Numbered from the stretch's first letter, positions 1 through 8,227 are shown. The stretch is DNA of 12,407 bases from DASVSL01 sp036388095 (GCA_036388095.1 DASVSL010000029.1:1-12407), one strand, 5' to 3'. A program made the numbers and translations. The notes: generated from the sequence alone by a model not told the origin.

Positions 1-1017
1 CGCGAGGGCCTCACCGCCATCATCCTCGTCAAACTACCGGACCCCCAGTTCGAGGGTCAGACCAAGAACAAACTCGGTAACCCCGAGATGCGCCGCTACG
101 TCGAGCAGGTGATGAACGAGTACTTTGCGTACTACCTCGAAGAGCACCCAGCGATCGGCCGCAAGATCATCGGCAAGGCGCTGCTGGCGGCCCGTGCCCG
201 CAAGGCTGCCCGTGCCGCCCGTGACAACGTCATTCGTAAGGGTGCGCTAGATGGTATGAGCCTACCGGGCAAGTTGTCAGACTGTTCAAGCAAGGATCCA
301 AGTAATAGTGAACTTTACATCGTTGAGGGTGACTCGGCCGGTGGATCAGCCAAATCAGGCCGTGACAGTAAGACGCAGGCCATCTTGCCGCTTCGTGGTA
401 AAGTTCTCAACGTTGAACGCGCTCGTTTGGATCGTATGTTAAATAACAACGAAATTGTCTCGCTCATCAAAGCGATGGGCGTGGGTATCGATGAACAATT
501 TGACATCAGTGGCCTCCGTTACCACCGCATCATCATTATGACGGACGCCGACGTTGACGGCAGCCACATCGCAACGCTGCTGATGACGTTCTTCTTCCGC
601 TTTATGCGTGACGTCGTCGAAGGCGGTCATGTCTACCTGGCGAAGCCACCACTGTTTCAGGTTAAGGCCGGGACGAAAAAGCAGTATGCCTACAGCGACG
701 AAGAGCGCGATGAGATTATCGATGGTATGATTGCCGATAAAAAAGAACGCGGCACAGCGGTTGACCCAGGTGCCGACCGGATGAAACAGGCCGGGGCATC
801 CATCCAGCGCTACAAGGGACTGGGTGAGATGGACGCCGAGCAACTGTGGGACACGACGATGAACCCCGAGAACCGCGTGCTCATTAAACTGAACGTCGAA
901 GACGCCGAAAAGGCCGACGCTATCTTCGTCAAGTTGATGGGCGACCAGGTTGACCTACGCAAGTCGTTCATCCAGGGCCGCGCCAAATTTGTCAAAGTTG
1001 AAGACTTGGATATTTGA
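1..1017 (+). CDS. gyrB: DNA gyrase subunit B, C-terminal part (5' end outside window)
   Basis: The ATPase subunit of DNA gyrase, which with GyrA introduces negative supercoils. The reading frame is open from base 1 (REGLTAIILVKLPDPQFEGQ), so the gene begins upstream and about 338 codons are visible. The TOPRIM domain is complete: EGDSAGGSAKSGRD carries the catalytic Glu, and DADVDGSHI carries the Mg2+-binding DxD motif. The C-terminal tail has the conserved QRYKGLGEMDAEQLWDTTMNP segment that contacts GyrA, and the protein ends in DLDI. No large insertion of the enterobacterial type is seen in the TOPRIM region. It stops with TGA at 1015-1017, two bases before the gyrA ATG, so both are probably co-translated from one message. 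ParE is the alternative, but the neighbouring GyrA has a gyrase-type box. Confidence 0.97.
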   Translation, partial: REGLTAIILVKLPDPQFEGQTKNKLGNPEMRRYVEQVMNEYFAYYLEEHPAIGRKIIGKALLAARARKAARAARDNVIRKGALDGMSLPGKLSDCSSKDPSNSELYIVEGDSAGGSAKSGRDSKTQAILPLRGKVLNVERARLDRMLNNNEIVSLIKAMGVGIDEQFDISGLRYHRIIIMTDADVDGSHIATLLMTFFFRFMRDVVEGGHVYLAKPPLFQVKAGTKKQYAYSDEERDEIIDGMIADKKERGTAVDPGADRMKQAGASIQRYKGLGEMDAEQLWDTTMNPENRVLIKLNVEDAEKADAIFVKLMGDQVDLRKSFIQGRAKFVKVEDLDI

Positions 1018-1019
1018 TT

Positions 1020-3581
1020 ATGGAAAACGATACTCCCGACCTGCCTGAAATTATTGAACCAGCCGAAAGCCCCGCCCTGGCCGTGCAGACCCACTCACGC
1101 TTAGTCGAAAGTAAAACCGTCGAGAACGTCATGGAAGATAACTTCCTGCGTTATTCAATGAGCGTCATTATCGACCGCGCGCTACCAGATGTCCGTGATG
1201 GGTTAAAGCCAGTTCATCGTCGTATTCTGTACGTCATGGACAAGACCGGCATCCGCCCGACCAGCAAGACGGTCAAGAGCGCCCAGATCGTCGGTGAAGT
1301 TATGGGTAAATACCACCCGCACGGCGACTCGAGCATCTACGATTCGATGGTGCGGATGGCACAAGAATGGTCAATGCGCTACATGCTCGTCAACGGACAG
1401 GGTAACTTCGGTTCGATGGATGGCGACCCAGCGGCTGCCATGCGTTACACCGAGGCCCGGATGGCGAAACCAGCCGAAGATTTGCTGGCCGACATTGACA
1501 AGGACACAGTTGATTTTCGTGATACCTACGACGGTAGTAACAGCGAGCCGGTCGTCTTGCCGACCAAACTGCCGAACCTGCTCTTAAACGGCCAAATTGG
1601 TATCGCCGTTGGTATGGCAACTAACATTCCGCCGCACAACCTGACGGAATTGGTCGACGCCACGGTGCATCTGATCGACCACCGTGAGGACACCACCCTC
1701 GAAGACTTGCTCAAATACGTCAAAGGGCCCGACTTTCCGACTGGTGGTATCGTCTACGGCGGCGCTGGGCTAGCCCAAGCCTACGCGACCGGTCGCGGCG
1801 GCATCATGGTGCGGGCCGTGGCTGATATCGAAGAGACCAAAAAAGGTCGCCATCACATCGTCGTGACCGAAATGCCGTACGCCGTCAACAAGGCGACCCT
1901 GATCGAGCGCATCGCTGATCTGGTCAAAGAAAAGAAAATCACCACCATCAGCGACCTGCGTGACGAATCTGCTCGTGGCGCAGTCCGCGTCGTCATCGAA
2001 CTCAAAAAAGACGCCTACCCAAAAAAGGTCCTCAACCAGCTCTATAAGATGACGGCGCTGCAGACCAGCTTCCATTTCAATATGTTGGCCCTGGTGGACG
2101 GGATTCAGCCACGCATCTTGGGACTGCAAGAAATCCTAGAAGAATTTATCAAACACCGTCAGGTGGTCGTCCGTCGGCGCACCGAGTTCGAGCTCAAAGC
2201 CGCCCGGGCCAAGGCGCATATTCTCGAAGGCTATAAAATCGCCCTCGACCACATCGACGAAGTCATCCGCATTATCCGGGCCAGTCAGACTAGCGAGCTG
2301 GCACAGACCGCCCTGATGAAAAGCTTCGGCTTGTCCGAGATTCAGGCCCAAGCCATTCTGGCGATGCAGCTGCGCCGCCTGACCGGGCTCGAGCGCGACA
2401 AGATTGAGAGTGAACTGCGCGAGTTGCTGGCTCTGATCGGCCGGCTCGAAGCTATTTTGGCCAGCGAAGTCGAGATTTTGAAAATCGTCAAGACAGAGCT
2501 GCTGGAGATGAAAGAAAAGCATGGTGACGAACGCCGCACCAAAATCATCGGCCATGAACTCGGCAAGTTCAGCGACGAAGAACTGATTCCTGATGAGAAT
2601 GTCGTTGTACTACTAACAACGGAAAACTACGTCAAACGCACCTTGATCACAGATTACCGGCGTCAAAACCGCGGCGGCAAGGGCAAGCGTGGCATGACGA
2701 CCAAAGAACTCGACGTCATCGACCAGCTGACCACCTGTAGCACCCACGACTGGCTGCTGTTTTTCACCAACCGAGGCCGCGTCTTCCGGCTCAAAGCCTA
2801 CGAAGTGCCCGCCGCCGGGCTACAGGCCAAGGGGGTTGCCGTCGTCAACCTGTTGCAACTGCAACCAGAAGAAAAAGTGACCAGTATGATCCGCATTGGC
2901 AAAGACGAGTCCGACGACGGGTACCTGTTCATGGCGACCACCAAGGGTACCGTCAAGAAAACGCCGCTCAAAGACTACGCCAATATCCGCACAACGGGGC
3001 TCATCACGATCAACCTCGATGACGGCGACGAGTTGCGCTGGATCCGACGCAGCAGCGGTGATGACGAGATCGTTATGTCGACCAGCTTCGGTCAAGCCAT
3101 CCGCTTCAAAGAATCCGACGCTCGGCCGATGGGCCGCAGCGCGCGCGGTGTCCGCGGTATCCGCCTGCGCCCCGGTGACGTCGTCGTCGGTATGGACCTG
3201 GCGCTGAGCGACCGCAACATGCTCGTCATGAGCCAGTTCGGCTACGGCAAGCTGACCAAAGTCAGCAATTTCCCGACGCACAAGCGTGGTGGGGTTGGTA
3301 TCAAAGCCGGTGTCGTCAACAAAAAGACAGGCAACATCGTCACCGTCACCAGCCTGGAGCCGACCGCTCACGAAGTCCTGATGATTTCGATGCAAGGCCA
3401 GACCATTCGGGTCGGCCTGGCAGACATCCCGACACTTGGCCGCACGACGCAGGGTGTGCGTGTCATGCGGCTGCGCGACGCCGACACCGTTACCAGCATC
3501 GGCTTCATTCCCGAGCAGACCGAAGCGCTGATCGAAGAAGTCGGTGAGTTAGATGAAACGGACGAGGTCGCCGAAGAATGA
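1020..3581 (+). CDS. gyrA: DNA gyrase subunit A
   Basis: The DNA breakage-reunion subunit of gyrase, 853 aa. I place the start at ATG 1020, after the gyrB stop, rather than at an in-frame TTG at 1014 that overlaps gyrB. The winged-helix/tower region carries the active-site tyrosine in AAMRYTEARM (Tyr143). The quinolone-resistance region GKYHPHGDSSIYD keeps Ser104 and Asp108 at the positions of E. coli Ser83 and Asp87, which is the susceptible-type pattern. The C-terminal pinwheel carries a GyrA box QNRGGKG (residues 549-555), one residue from the E. coli QRRGGKG. This box distinguishes GyrA from ParC and implies negative supercoiling. The acidic tail (residues 838-853) is rich in Glu and Asp. 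The stop codon overlaps the next start as ATGA. Confidence 0.98.
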   Translation: MENDTPDLPEIIEPAESPALAVQTHSRLVESKTVENVMEDNFLRYSMSVIIDRALPDVRDGLKPVHRRILYVMDKTGIRPTSKTVKSAQIVGEVMGKYHPHGDSSIYDSMVRMAQEWSMRYMLVNGQGNFGSMDGDPAAAMRYTEARMAKPAEDLLADIDKDTVDFRDTYDGSNSEPVVLPTKLPNLLLNGQIGIAVGMATNIPPHNLTELVDATVHLIDHREDTTLEDLLKYVKGPDFPTGGIVYGGAGLAQAYATGRGGIMVRAVADIEETKKGRHHIVVTEMPYAVNKATLIERIADLVKEKKITTISDLRDESARGAVRVVIELKKDAYPKKVLNQLYKMTALQTSFHFNMLALVDGIQPRILGLQEILEEFIKHRQVVVRRRTEFELKAARAKAHILEGYKIALDHIDEVIRIIRASQTSELAQTALMKSFGLSEIQAQAILAMQLRRLTGLERDKIESELRELLALIGRLEAILASEVEILKIVKTELLEMKEKHGDERRTKIIGHELGKFSDEELIPDENVVVLLTTENYVKRTLITDYRRQNRGGKGKRGMTTKELDVIDQLTTCSTHDWLLFFTNRGRVFRLKAYEVPAAGLQAKGVAVVNLLQLQPEEKVTSMIRIGKDESDDGYLFMATTKGTVKKTPLKDYANIRTTGLITINLDDGDELRWIRRSSGDDEIVMSTSFGQAIRFKESDARPMGRSARGVRGIRLRPGDVVVGMDLALSDRNMLVMSQFGYGKLTKVSNFPTHKRGGVGIKAGVVNKKTGNIVTVTSLEPTAHEVLMISMQGQTIRVGLADIPTLGRTTQGVRVMRLRDADTVTSIGFIPEQTEALIEEVGELDETDEVAEE

Positions 3582-4021
3582 TTCCGGAAGTATCGGCTTA
3601 CTTCATCGCGACCATCGTGGCCTTCACATCGGCGCAGGGCATTAAGTACTTGCTCAATCAGCGCGCTAAAACGACCGGTGTCGTCGGCTGGCGACAGCTG
3701 TATATGTCGGGCCGGATGCCGAGCGCCCACACGGCAACGATGTTTTCGCTGGCAACGGTGGTCGCCCTGCGTGACGGCCCGGAATCTGGCTTGTTCGCCG
3801 TCACGACGGTCATCGCCTTCATCACGGCCTACGACGCCATGATGAGCCGCCGCAGCAGCGGTGAGCAGGGCATGGCGCTGCAAAAACTATTGACCCTCAG
3901 TCCATTTAGCAAAGACCCGCTGCCATACGTCGCCCAAGGACACAAACCACTCGAGGTCTTGGCCGGTGGCGTCCTCGGCGTCCTGATCGGTCTTGTCGTC
4001 GGTCTTTCCATAAGCGTTTAG
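3578..4021 (+). CDS. Divergent PAP2 family (DUF212) membrane protein
   Basis: A 147-aa small integral membrane protein of the DUF212/divergent-PAP2 family (YuiD-like). In known members the phosphatase motifs are partly altered and the enzymatic role is unsettled; a lipid-phosphate phosphatase role is only an inference. Visible motifs in order are SGRMPSAH (44-51), corresponding to the family's GxMPSSH; AYDAMMSRR (84-92); and GHKPLEVLAG (121-130), followed by a strongly hydrophobic glycine-rich segment at the C-terminus. Hydrophobic stretches near residues 5-20, 54-64, 72-86 and 128-147 fit four membrane segments. Its ATG overlaps the gyrA stop (ATGA at 3578-3581), indicating translational coupling and shared gyrBA transcription. 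Length fits the family (about 140-160 aa). Confidence 0.85.
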   Translation: MIPEVSAYFIATIVAFTSAQGIKYLLNQRAKTTGVVGWRQLYMSGRMPSAHTATMFSLATVVALRDGPESGLFAVTTVIAFITAYDAMMSRRSSGEQGMALQKLLTLSPFSKDPLPYVAQGHKPLEVLAGGVLGVLIGLVVGLSISV

Positions 4022-4036
4022 TATACTTTGTATAGT
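4022..4036 (+). promoter_or_regulatory. Possible -10 elements after the DUF212 gene
   Basis: Two -10-like hexamers lie immediately after the DUF212 stop codon: TATACT at 4022-4027 and TATAGT at 4031-4036. No convincing -35 lies 16-18 bases upstream of either. If active, they would start a transcript near 4034-4043, just ahead of the structured region. This is weak evidence. Confidence 0.3.
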
Positions 4037-4049
4037 AAATATGTGGTTA

Positions 4050-4580
4050 AATCTACATCAAAGCGTGATTGAAATCATCCTGTTTGATGTCACCCTGGTC
4101 CGGCCCACGCCAAACACTTCTTTTGGCGGAACTCGCTGACCCGCCAACTGTCTGCCAATTTTTATCTTGGGTCAGCTCAGCGGGCAACGCTGAGTCCCGC
4201 CAAAAGAACGTCTGGCCGCGACCCGGCTAACGCATCGAGGGATGGTATTGTGATCCCGGAGCTTTGCCCGAAGGGCAATAAAAACCGCAGTTAATTGATG
4301 CCGGGTATCTGGCACCGCCCGAGACAGCTAACCACCCAGACGGCGAGTCAATTGCGAGGACATGTCAAAACCATGCAACTAATAAAATGGGTTTTGACCG
4401 GTTCTGAACCCGTCTGGGTTCAGGTTCGTTCCGCAGCGACGCCGGATGGGCGGTGGGGTGTCCCGGCGTGGTGACGGCTACCCTAGCTGTTTTGTTTCTT
4501 TTGCAGCAATGCACAAAAGAAAGCTTTGGTTCTTTGGCAAAAGAATATGTGGTTGGTTCTGGGCCACCAGAACACGTCAC
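4050..4580 (+). ncRNA. Gene-free, highly structured intergenic region; candidate non-coding RNA
   Basis: No credible ORF is present, but nested inverted repeats are dense. They include 4055-4062 with 4083-4090 (8 bp). Helix 4118-4129 with 4197-4208 (12 bp) encloses two adjacent hairpins, 4136-4142/4169-4175 and 4176-4182/4188-4194 (7 bp each), which together make a neat three-way junction. Helix 4334-4343 with 4410-4419 (10 bp) encloses hairpin 4364-4372/4390-4398 (9 bp). The right arm of that 10-bp helix can instead form hairpin 4404-4411/4416-4423, so two states are possible. Further hairpins are 4495-4503/4514-4522 (9 bp) and 4556-4562/4567-4573 (7 bp). I looked for RNase P RNA, tmRNA, SRP RNA and 5S signature sequences and found none. 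Inverted repeats are symmetric, so the transcribed strand is uncertain; plus is favoured by the -10-like elements just upstream. Confidence 0.45.
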
Positions 4581-4630
4581 TAAAATGAAAAGCGCCCACC
4601 CAGGGAGCGAGCGCTCCACCCGGATGGGCG
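4581..4630 (-). terminator. Intrinsic terminator of the minus-strand small-ORF unit
   Basis: Read on the minus strand, an imperfect GC-rich hairpin is closed by CGCCCA/TGGGCG (4593-4598 with 4625-4630), with inner helix 4605-4609/4612-4616. It is followed by a U-rich stretch (complement of TAAAATGAAAAG, about 4580-4591). It lies 49 bases beyond the stop of the second small ORF, as expected for its terminator. Confidence 0.5.
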
Positions 4631-4678
4631 ATGACAGTGCCGGGATCCATCTTGTGACCAGGCGAATCAGACGTACGC

Positions 4679-4792
4679 CTAAAGCGTGAAGGCTCGAAGG
4701 CCTTCCGCGGAAAGCATGTCGACGATCGACTGTCGTACTTTGTTGGCGTCGACGTGATCATTGAGGGCGACGGATACCTCTGACGATTTCAT
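4679..4792 (-). CDS. Small hypothetical ORF, 37 aa (second of an overlapping pair)
   Basis: Starts with ATG at 4792-4790, overlapping the TGA of the preceding ORF (ATGA). It encodes 37 aa beginning MKSSEVSVALNDHVDANK and ending AEGLRAFTL. I recognise no family. The same frame is open upstream of this ATG (AQLRGDAM...) back to a TAA at 4846-4844. A single-base shift near 4823 would therefore fuse it to the upstream ORF into one protein of about 90 aa with no awkward joint. It is either the second gene of a coupled pair or the back half of a frameshifted or recoded gene. Confidence 0.4.
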   Translation of the reverse strand: MKSSEVSVALNDHVDANKVRQSIVDMLSAEGLRAFTL

Positions 4793-4941
4793 TGCGTCGC
4801 CACGCAACTGTGCACCTGCGTACGGTCGATGATGAACTTGACGTTACGTCGTTCGATTGTACCCAGGGACGACAGGTCGATTGAGAATGACTTATGGATC
4901 CGACTGACGTGAACAGACCGACGTGATGACGGTGATGCCAT
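4789..4941 (-). CDS. Small hypothetical ORF, 50 aa
   Basis: Unrecognised small protein beginning MASPSSRRSVHVSRIHKS. The start chosen is ATG 4941-4939, because a Shine-Dalgarno CGGAG (4954-4950) lies 8 bases upstream. A longer version from TTG 4974 would begin at the predicted transcription start and is rejected. It is basic at the N-terminus with a strand-like middle (NVKFIID). Support for a real gene comes from context: a minus-strand promoter about 38 bases upstream, an RBS, coupling to the next ORF by ATGA, and a terminator downstream. Its last ten or so residues may be out-of-frame if the two ORFs are one broken gene. Confidence 0.45.
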   Translation of the reverse strand: MASPSSRRSVHVSRIHKSFSIDLSSLGTIERRNVKFIIDRTQVHSCVATQ

Positions 4942-4978
4942 TGAAAGTACTCCGCTCTCGAGTGGAAAGGACAAAGAT

Positions 4979-5006
4979 ACTATACATTATTTATAAGTAT
5001 TTGCAA
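4979..5006 (-). promoter_or_regulatory. Minus-strand promoter for the small-ORF unit
   Basis: On the minus strand, TTGCAA (5006-5001) and TATAGT (4984-4979) are 16 bases apart; shifting the -35 by one gives TTTGCA with 17. Predicted transcription start is about 4972, leaving a leader of some 30 nt with the Shine-Dalgarno. It diverges from the 16S promoter across the AT-rich stretch 5007-5059. Confidence 0.5.
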
Positions 5007-5059
5007 ACAAATATGAATATTAATCAACGCAGCAAAAGATAATTCACCAAAATTACCCC

Positions 5060-5088
5060 TTGACCCATCTGTTGCCAAGGCGTATGCT
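5060..5088 (+). promoter_or_regulatory. 16S rRNA promoter
   Basis: TTGACC (5060-5065), a 17-base spacer and TATGCT (5083-5088) form a good sigma-70-type promoter. The upstream sequence 4985-5055 is very AT-rich and could act as an UP element. Predicted start is near 5095, giving a leader of about 155 nt before mature 16S. Confidence 0.7.
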
Positions 5089-5125
5089 GGGAAGCAGTCT
5101 GATTGCACAAGTAGTCAGGGAGAAT

Positions 5126-5170
5126 ATGAACATTCACAATTTGGCAGTGCAAGTCAATTTTGTCAGTTAA
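5126..5170 (+). CDS. Possible 14-codon leader ORF in the 16S leader
   Basis: ATG at 5126 is preceded by a good Shine-Dalgarno (AGGGAG, three bases before ATG) and reads MNIHNLAVQVNFVS before TAA at 5168-5170. It ends six bases before a terminator-like hairpin, the arrangement of a leader peptide in an attenuator. Leader peptides are not a known feature of rRNA operons, and an ORF this short with an RBS can arise by chance. Confidence 0.25.
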   Translation: MNIHNLAVQVNFVS

Positions 5171-5176
5171 TTCCAA

Positions 5177-5205
5177 TGATTTCTGCTTCGGCAGGAGTCA
5201 TTTTT
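5177..5205 (+). terminator. Terminator-like hairpin in the 16S leader
   Basis: A 10-bp stem (5177-5186 with 5191-5200, two G-U pairs) is capped by a TTCG tetraloop and followed by TTTTT (5201-5205). By form it is an intrinsic terminator or attenuator. It sits between the 16S promoter and the 16S gene, with no second clear promoter after it and no recognisable boxA antitermination sequence. It might instead be a processing stem of the 16S precursor. Confidence 0.45.
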
Positions 5206-5251
5206 AGTGGACAGCAGATCATCACTTCGGTGTCGTGAAACATCCACTTCT

Positions 5252-6848
<1,597 letters not shown>

Positions 6849-7009
6849 TAGGGAGTATGATGCCCACAGTCGAAGCAATTCACTGTGGAGCTAGGTCGGT
6901 CTCGTCAGTAGGCATGAGCTTACCGACTGATTTATCCTAAGTAGCAATACGAGGGACGAGACGAAGTTCACCTTTTACCGGCAGAAGAAGGCTTGCACTG
7001 TTAAGTTGT
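6849..7009 (+). other. 16S 3' trailer, structured, no tRNA
   Basis: Sequence between mature 16S and the terminator. It contains hairpins 6864-6870/6882-6888 (7 bp) and 6899-6906/6955-6962 (8 bp) but no tRNA and no 23S start. These stems are probably precursor-processing or antitermination structures. I did not find a convincing long leader-trailer helix of the RNase III type. Confidence 0.5.
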
Positions 7010-7054
7010 GAAACACTAAAAACCACTCCATAAGGGGTGGTTTTTTGGTGTTTC
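7010..7054 (+). terminator. Terminator of the 16S transcription unit
   Basis: A 20-bp stem with one bulged T (7010-7029 with 7034-7054) has a four-base ATAA loop. The core is CCACTCC/GGGGTGG with an A-run on the left and T-run on the right, so it could stop transcripts from either direction. It closes the 16S unit without any other rRNA gene. Confidence 0.85.
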
Positions 7055-7104
7055 AACGTTTACGTGCTAGGTTGAATGCAATCACTCACAGAGAGGTGAA
7101 GTAC

Positions 7105-7410
7105 ATGGGAGATATTCGTAGACGCCGCCCTAGCGGCGTGCCAGATAACGAGCTGATGCGTACGATCCGCAAGAAGCAGGCTGAGGCTAATCAGTCACAA
7201 CGAGGCAAGTTCGAGGAGAAGGAAGCCAAGCTCGCCAGGGCCGGCTACACCAGGAGGCGCTGGGGAACTCACAGTAGATTTCCTGCCGAACTAAGGTACC
7301 GTGCACATGGGCCCTGTGGCCTGTCTGTTTCGGACCCATTCGTGCACGATCCGTTGTGTCCGGCCAACGGCAACAGTCGCACTACGCCACTACTGAGCGA
7401 ACTACGATAG
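7105..7410 (+). CDS. Hypothetical basic protein, 101 aa
   Basis: Unrecognised. The start is ATG 7105, because GAGAGGTG lies 6 bases upstream; an earlier in-frame start at 7045 lies inside the 16S terminator and is rejected. The N-terminal half is strongly basic and helical in look (MGDIRRRRPSG, then RTIRKKQAEANQSQRGKFEE). The second half (from about residue 50) is rich in Arg, Pro and Gly with two Cys and looks unstructured. A nucleic-acid-binding role is only a guess from charge. The next gene follows after 9 bases with its RBS overlapping this stop, so the two form an operon ended by the terminator at 7594. Confidence 0.6.
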   Translation: MGDIRRRRPSGVPDNELMRTIRKKQAEANQSQRGKFEEKEAKLARAGYTRRRWGTHSRFPAELRYRAHGPCGLSVSDPFVHDPLCPANGNSRTTPLLSELR

Positions 7411-7419
7411 GAGATTGAT

Positions 7420-7578
7420 ATGGCAGGCATGAACGATCAGGAAGCGTACGATCTGGCATTGGCCAAGTACGCGGAGCTCAAGTCACTTGGACTACGACCC
7501 GGTCCATTGGCCGAGCAGATCAACCGGGAGACCGGCTGCGGTATGGATGCGGCCCGACTCGTGGTCGCCGCGGGCTGA
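7420..7578 (+). CDS. Hypothetical small protein, 52 aa
   Basis: Unrecognised 52-aa protein starting MAGMNDQEAYDLALAKYAEL. AGGAG overlaps the upstream stop codon and lies 6 bases from the ATG, which makes the start firm. The composition suggests two amphipathic helices joined by a GLRPGPL turn, then an Ala-rich C-terminus (AARLVVAAG). It may be a small helix-turn-helix-like or ubiquitin-associated-like fold, but nothing identifies a function. It is the last gene of a two-gene unit, with a terminator 15 bases after the stop. Confidence 0.6.
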   Translation: MAGMNDQEAYDLALAKYAELKSLGLRPGPLAEQINRETGCGMDAARLVVAAG

Positions 7579-7593
7579 GTACAAGGGTTTCAG

Positions 7594-7626
7594 CCGGTTG
7601 CACCCTTAAGCAACCGGTATTTTTAT
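7594..7626 (+). terminator. Intrinsic terminator, copy 1 of a repeated unit
   Basis: A perfect 8-bp stem CCGGTTGC/GCAACCGG (7594-7601 with 7610-7617), an 8-base loop, then TATTTTTAT. It ends the 101-aa/52-aa unit. A nearly identical terminator with the same flanking bases follows the next gene at 8136. Confidence 0.85.
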
Positions 7627-7635
7627 GCCGTCACA

Positions 7636-7664
7636 TTGACTTTTACTACTATTTATGATAAAAT
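7636..7664 (+). promoter_or_regulatory. Promoter for the 136-aa gene
   Basis: TTGACT (7636-7641), a 17-base spacer and TAAAAT (7659-7664) make a near-consensus sigma-70 promoter directly after the copy 1 terminator. Predicted start is near 7671, about 27 bases before the first ATG. Confidence 0.7.
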
Positions 7665-7697
7665 TTTAAGATAGCCTGACTGGATCCGCCAGCGGGT

Positions 7698-8108
7698 ATG
7701 GACCTGAAAGCAGGGAAGATGAGAGCAATTGTGACGGTCCTCGGTGTCGGCACCGAGGAGACAACAGTGCAGTTTCACCGCGCCACTGATGGCGAGCTCG
7801 TGGACGGCTACACGCTGCGGACATCAACGCCACGACTGGTGATGGCGGATGTCACCCAGAACCTGAAGCAGCGGTTCGGTTCGCTGCCCAGGGCCGAACG
7901 TCACGCTGCGATGGGGGTCTTCGTCGCCTCTCCCCCGAGCAAGTACGGCGTGCAAGAGGCATGGGAAGATCACCGCATTTACCGCGAAGCCCTAGGCAAT
8001 CTGATTGCTCGAGTGACGTTGGTGCATGGTGAGGACAGGCCGCGCGCCGACTTGGAGACCGCCCTCAGGCAAGCACGCATGCTCGTGCCGGGTCACTTGC
8101 GGGGTTAA
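7698..8108 (+). CDS. Hypothetical protein, 136 aa
   Basis: Unrecognised soluble protein with no signal peptide or membrane segment. The first ATG (7698) follows a weak GCGGG. An internal ATG at 7719 (MRAIVTVLGVG) follows AGGGAAG and may be the real start, since the first seven residues look like leader sequence. The N-terminal part alternates like a beta domain (VTVLGVGTEETTVQFHR). The middle and C-terminus are helical (DVTQNLKQRFGSLPRAERH; ALGNLIARVTLVHG; LETALRQARML). It is monocistronic: its own promoter lies upstream and a terminator begins 28 bases after the stop. Confidence 0.6.
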   Translation: MDLKAGKMRAIVTVLGVGTEETTVQFHRATDGELVDGYTLRTSTPRLVMADVTQNLKQRFGSLPRAERHAAMGVFVASPPSKYGVQEAWEDHRIYREALGNLIARVTLVHGEDRPRADLETALRQARMLVPGHLRG

Positions 8109-8135
8109 TCGCGCTTGAACGGTTCTAAGGTTTCT

Positions 8136-8168
8136 GCCGGTTGCACCCCAAGCAACCGGCTCTTTTAT
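8136..8168 (+). terminator. Intrinsic terminator, copy 2 of a repeated unit
   Basis: A 9-bp stem GCCGGTTGC/GCAACCGGC (8136-8144 with 8152-8160), a 7-base loop, then TCTTTTATTT. It shares stem, loop start and upstream GGTTTC with the terminator at 7594, with one mismatch upstream and a slightly different loop. Confidence 0.85.
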
Positions 8169-8171
8169 TTG

Positions 8172-8180
8172 TGGTATAGT
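8172..8180 (+). promoter_or_regulatory. Extended -10 promoter for the lipoprotein gene
   Basis: TGGTATAGT (8172-8180) is an extended -10 element just past the copy 2 terminator. No good -35 is present at the right distance. Transcription would start near 8187 and leave a leader of about 40 nt with the RBS AAAGGAGG. Confidence 0.5.
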
Positions 8181-8227
8181 AAGCCACTGTCTCAAATGAG
8201 ATCGAACATTACGAAAGGAGGGCCCGC

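Noticed and set aside
1014..1019. TTG start for gyrA two codons upstream of ATG 1020
   Set aside because: It overlaps the gyrB stop, and ATG 1020 is a better start with normal spacing.
4050..4580. RNase P RNA, tmRNA, SRP RNA or 5S rRNA
   Set aside because: None of their signature sequences (such as GAGGAAAGTCC for RNase P or the tmRNA ends) was found on either strand.
4365..4761. Overlapping ORFs of 78-92 aa on both strands of the structured region
   Set aside because: They cross hairpins and the minus-strand terminator, have no RBS and show no coherent protein pattern.
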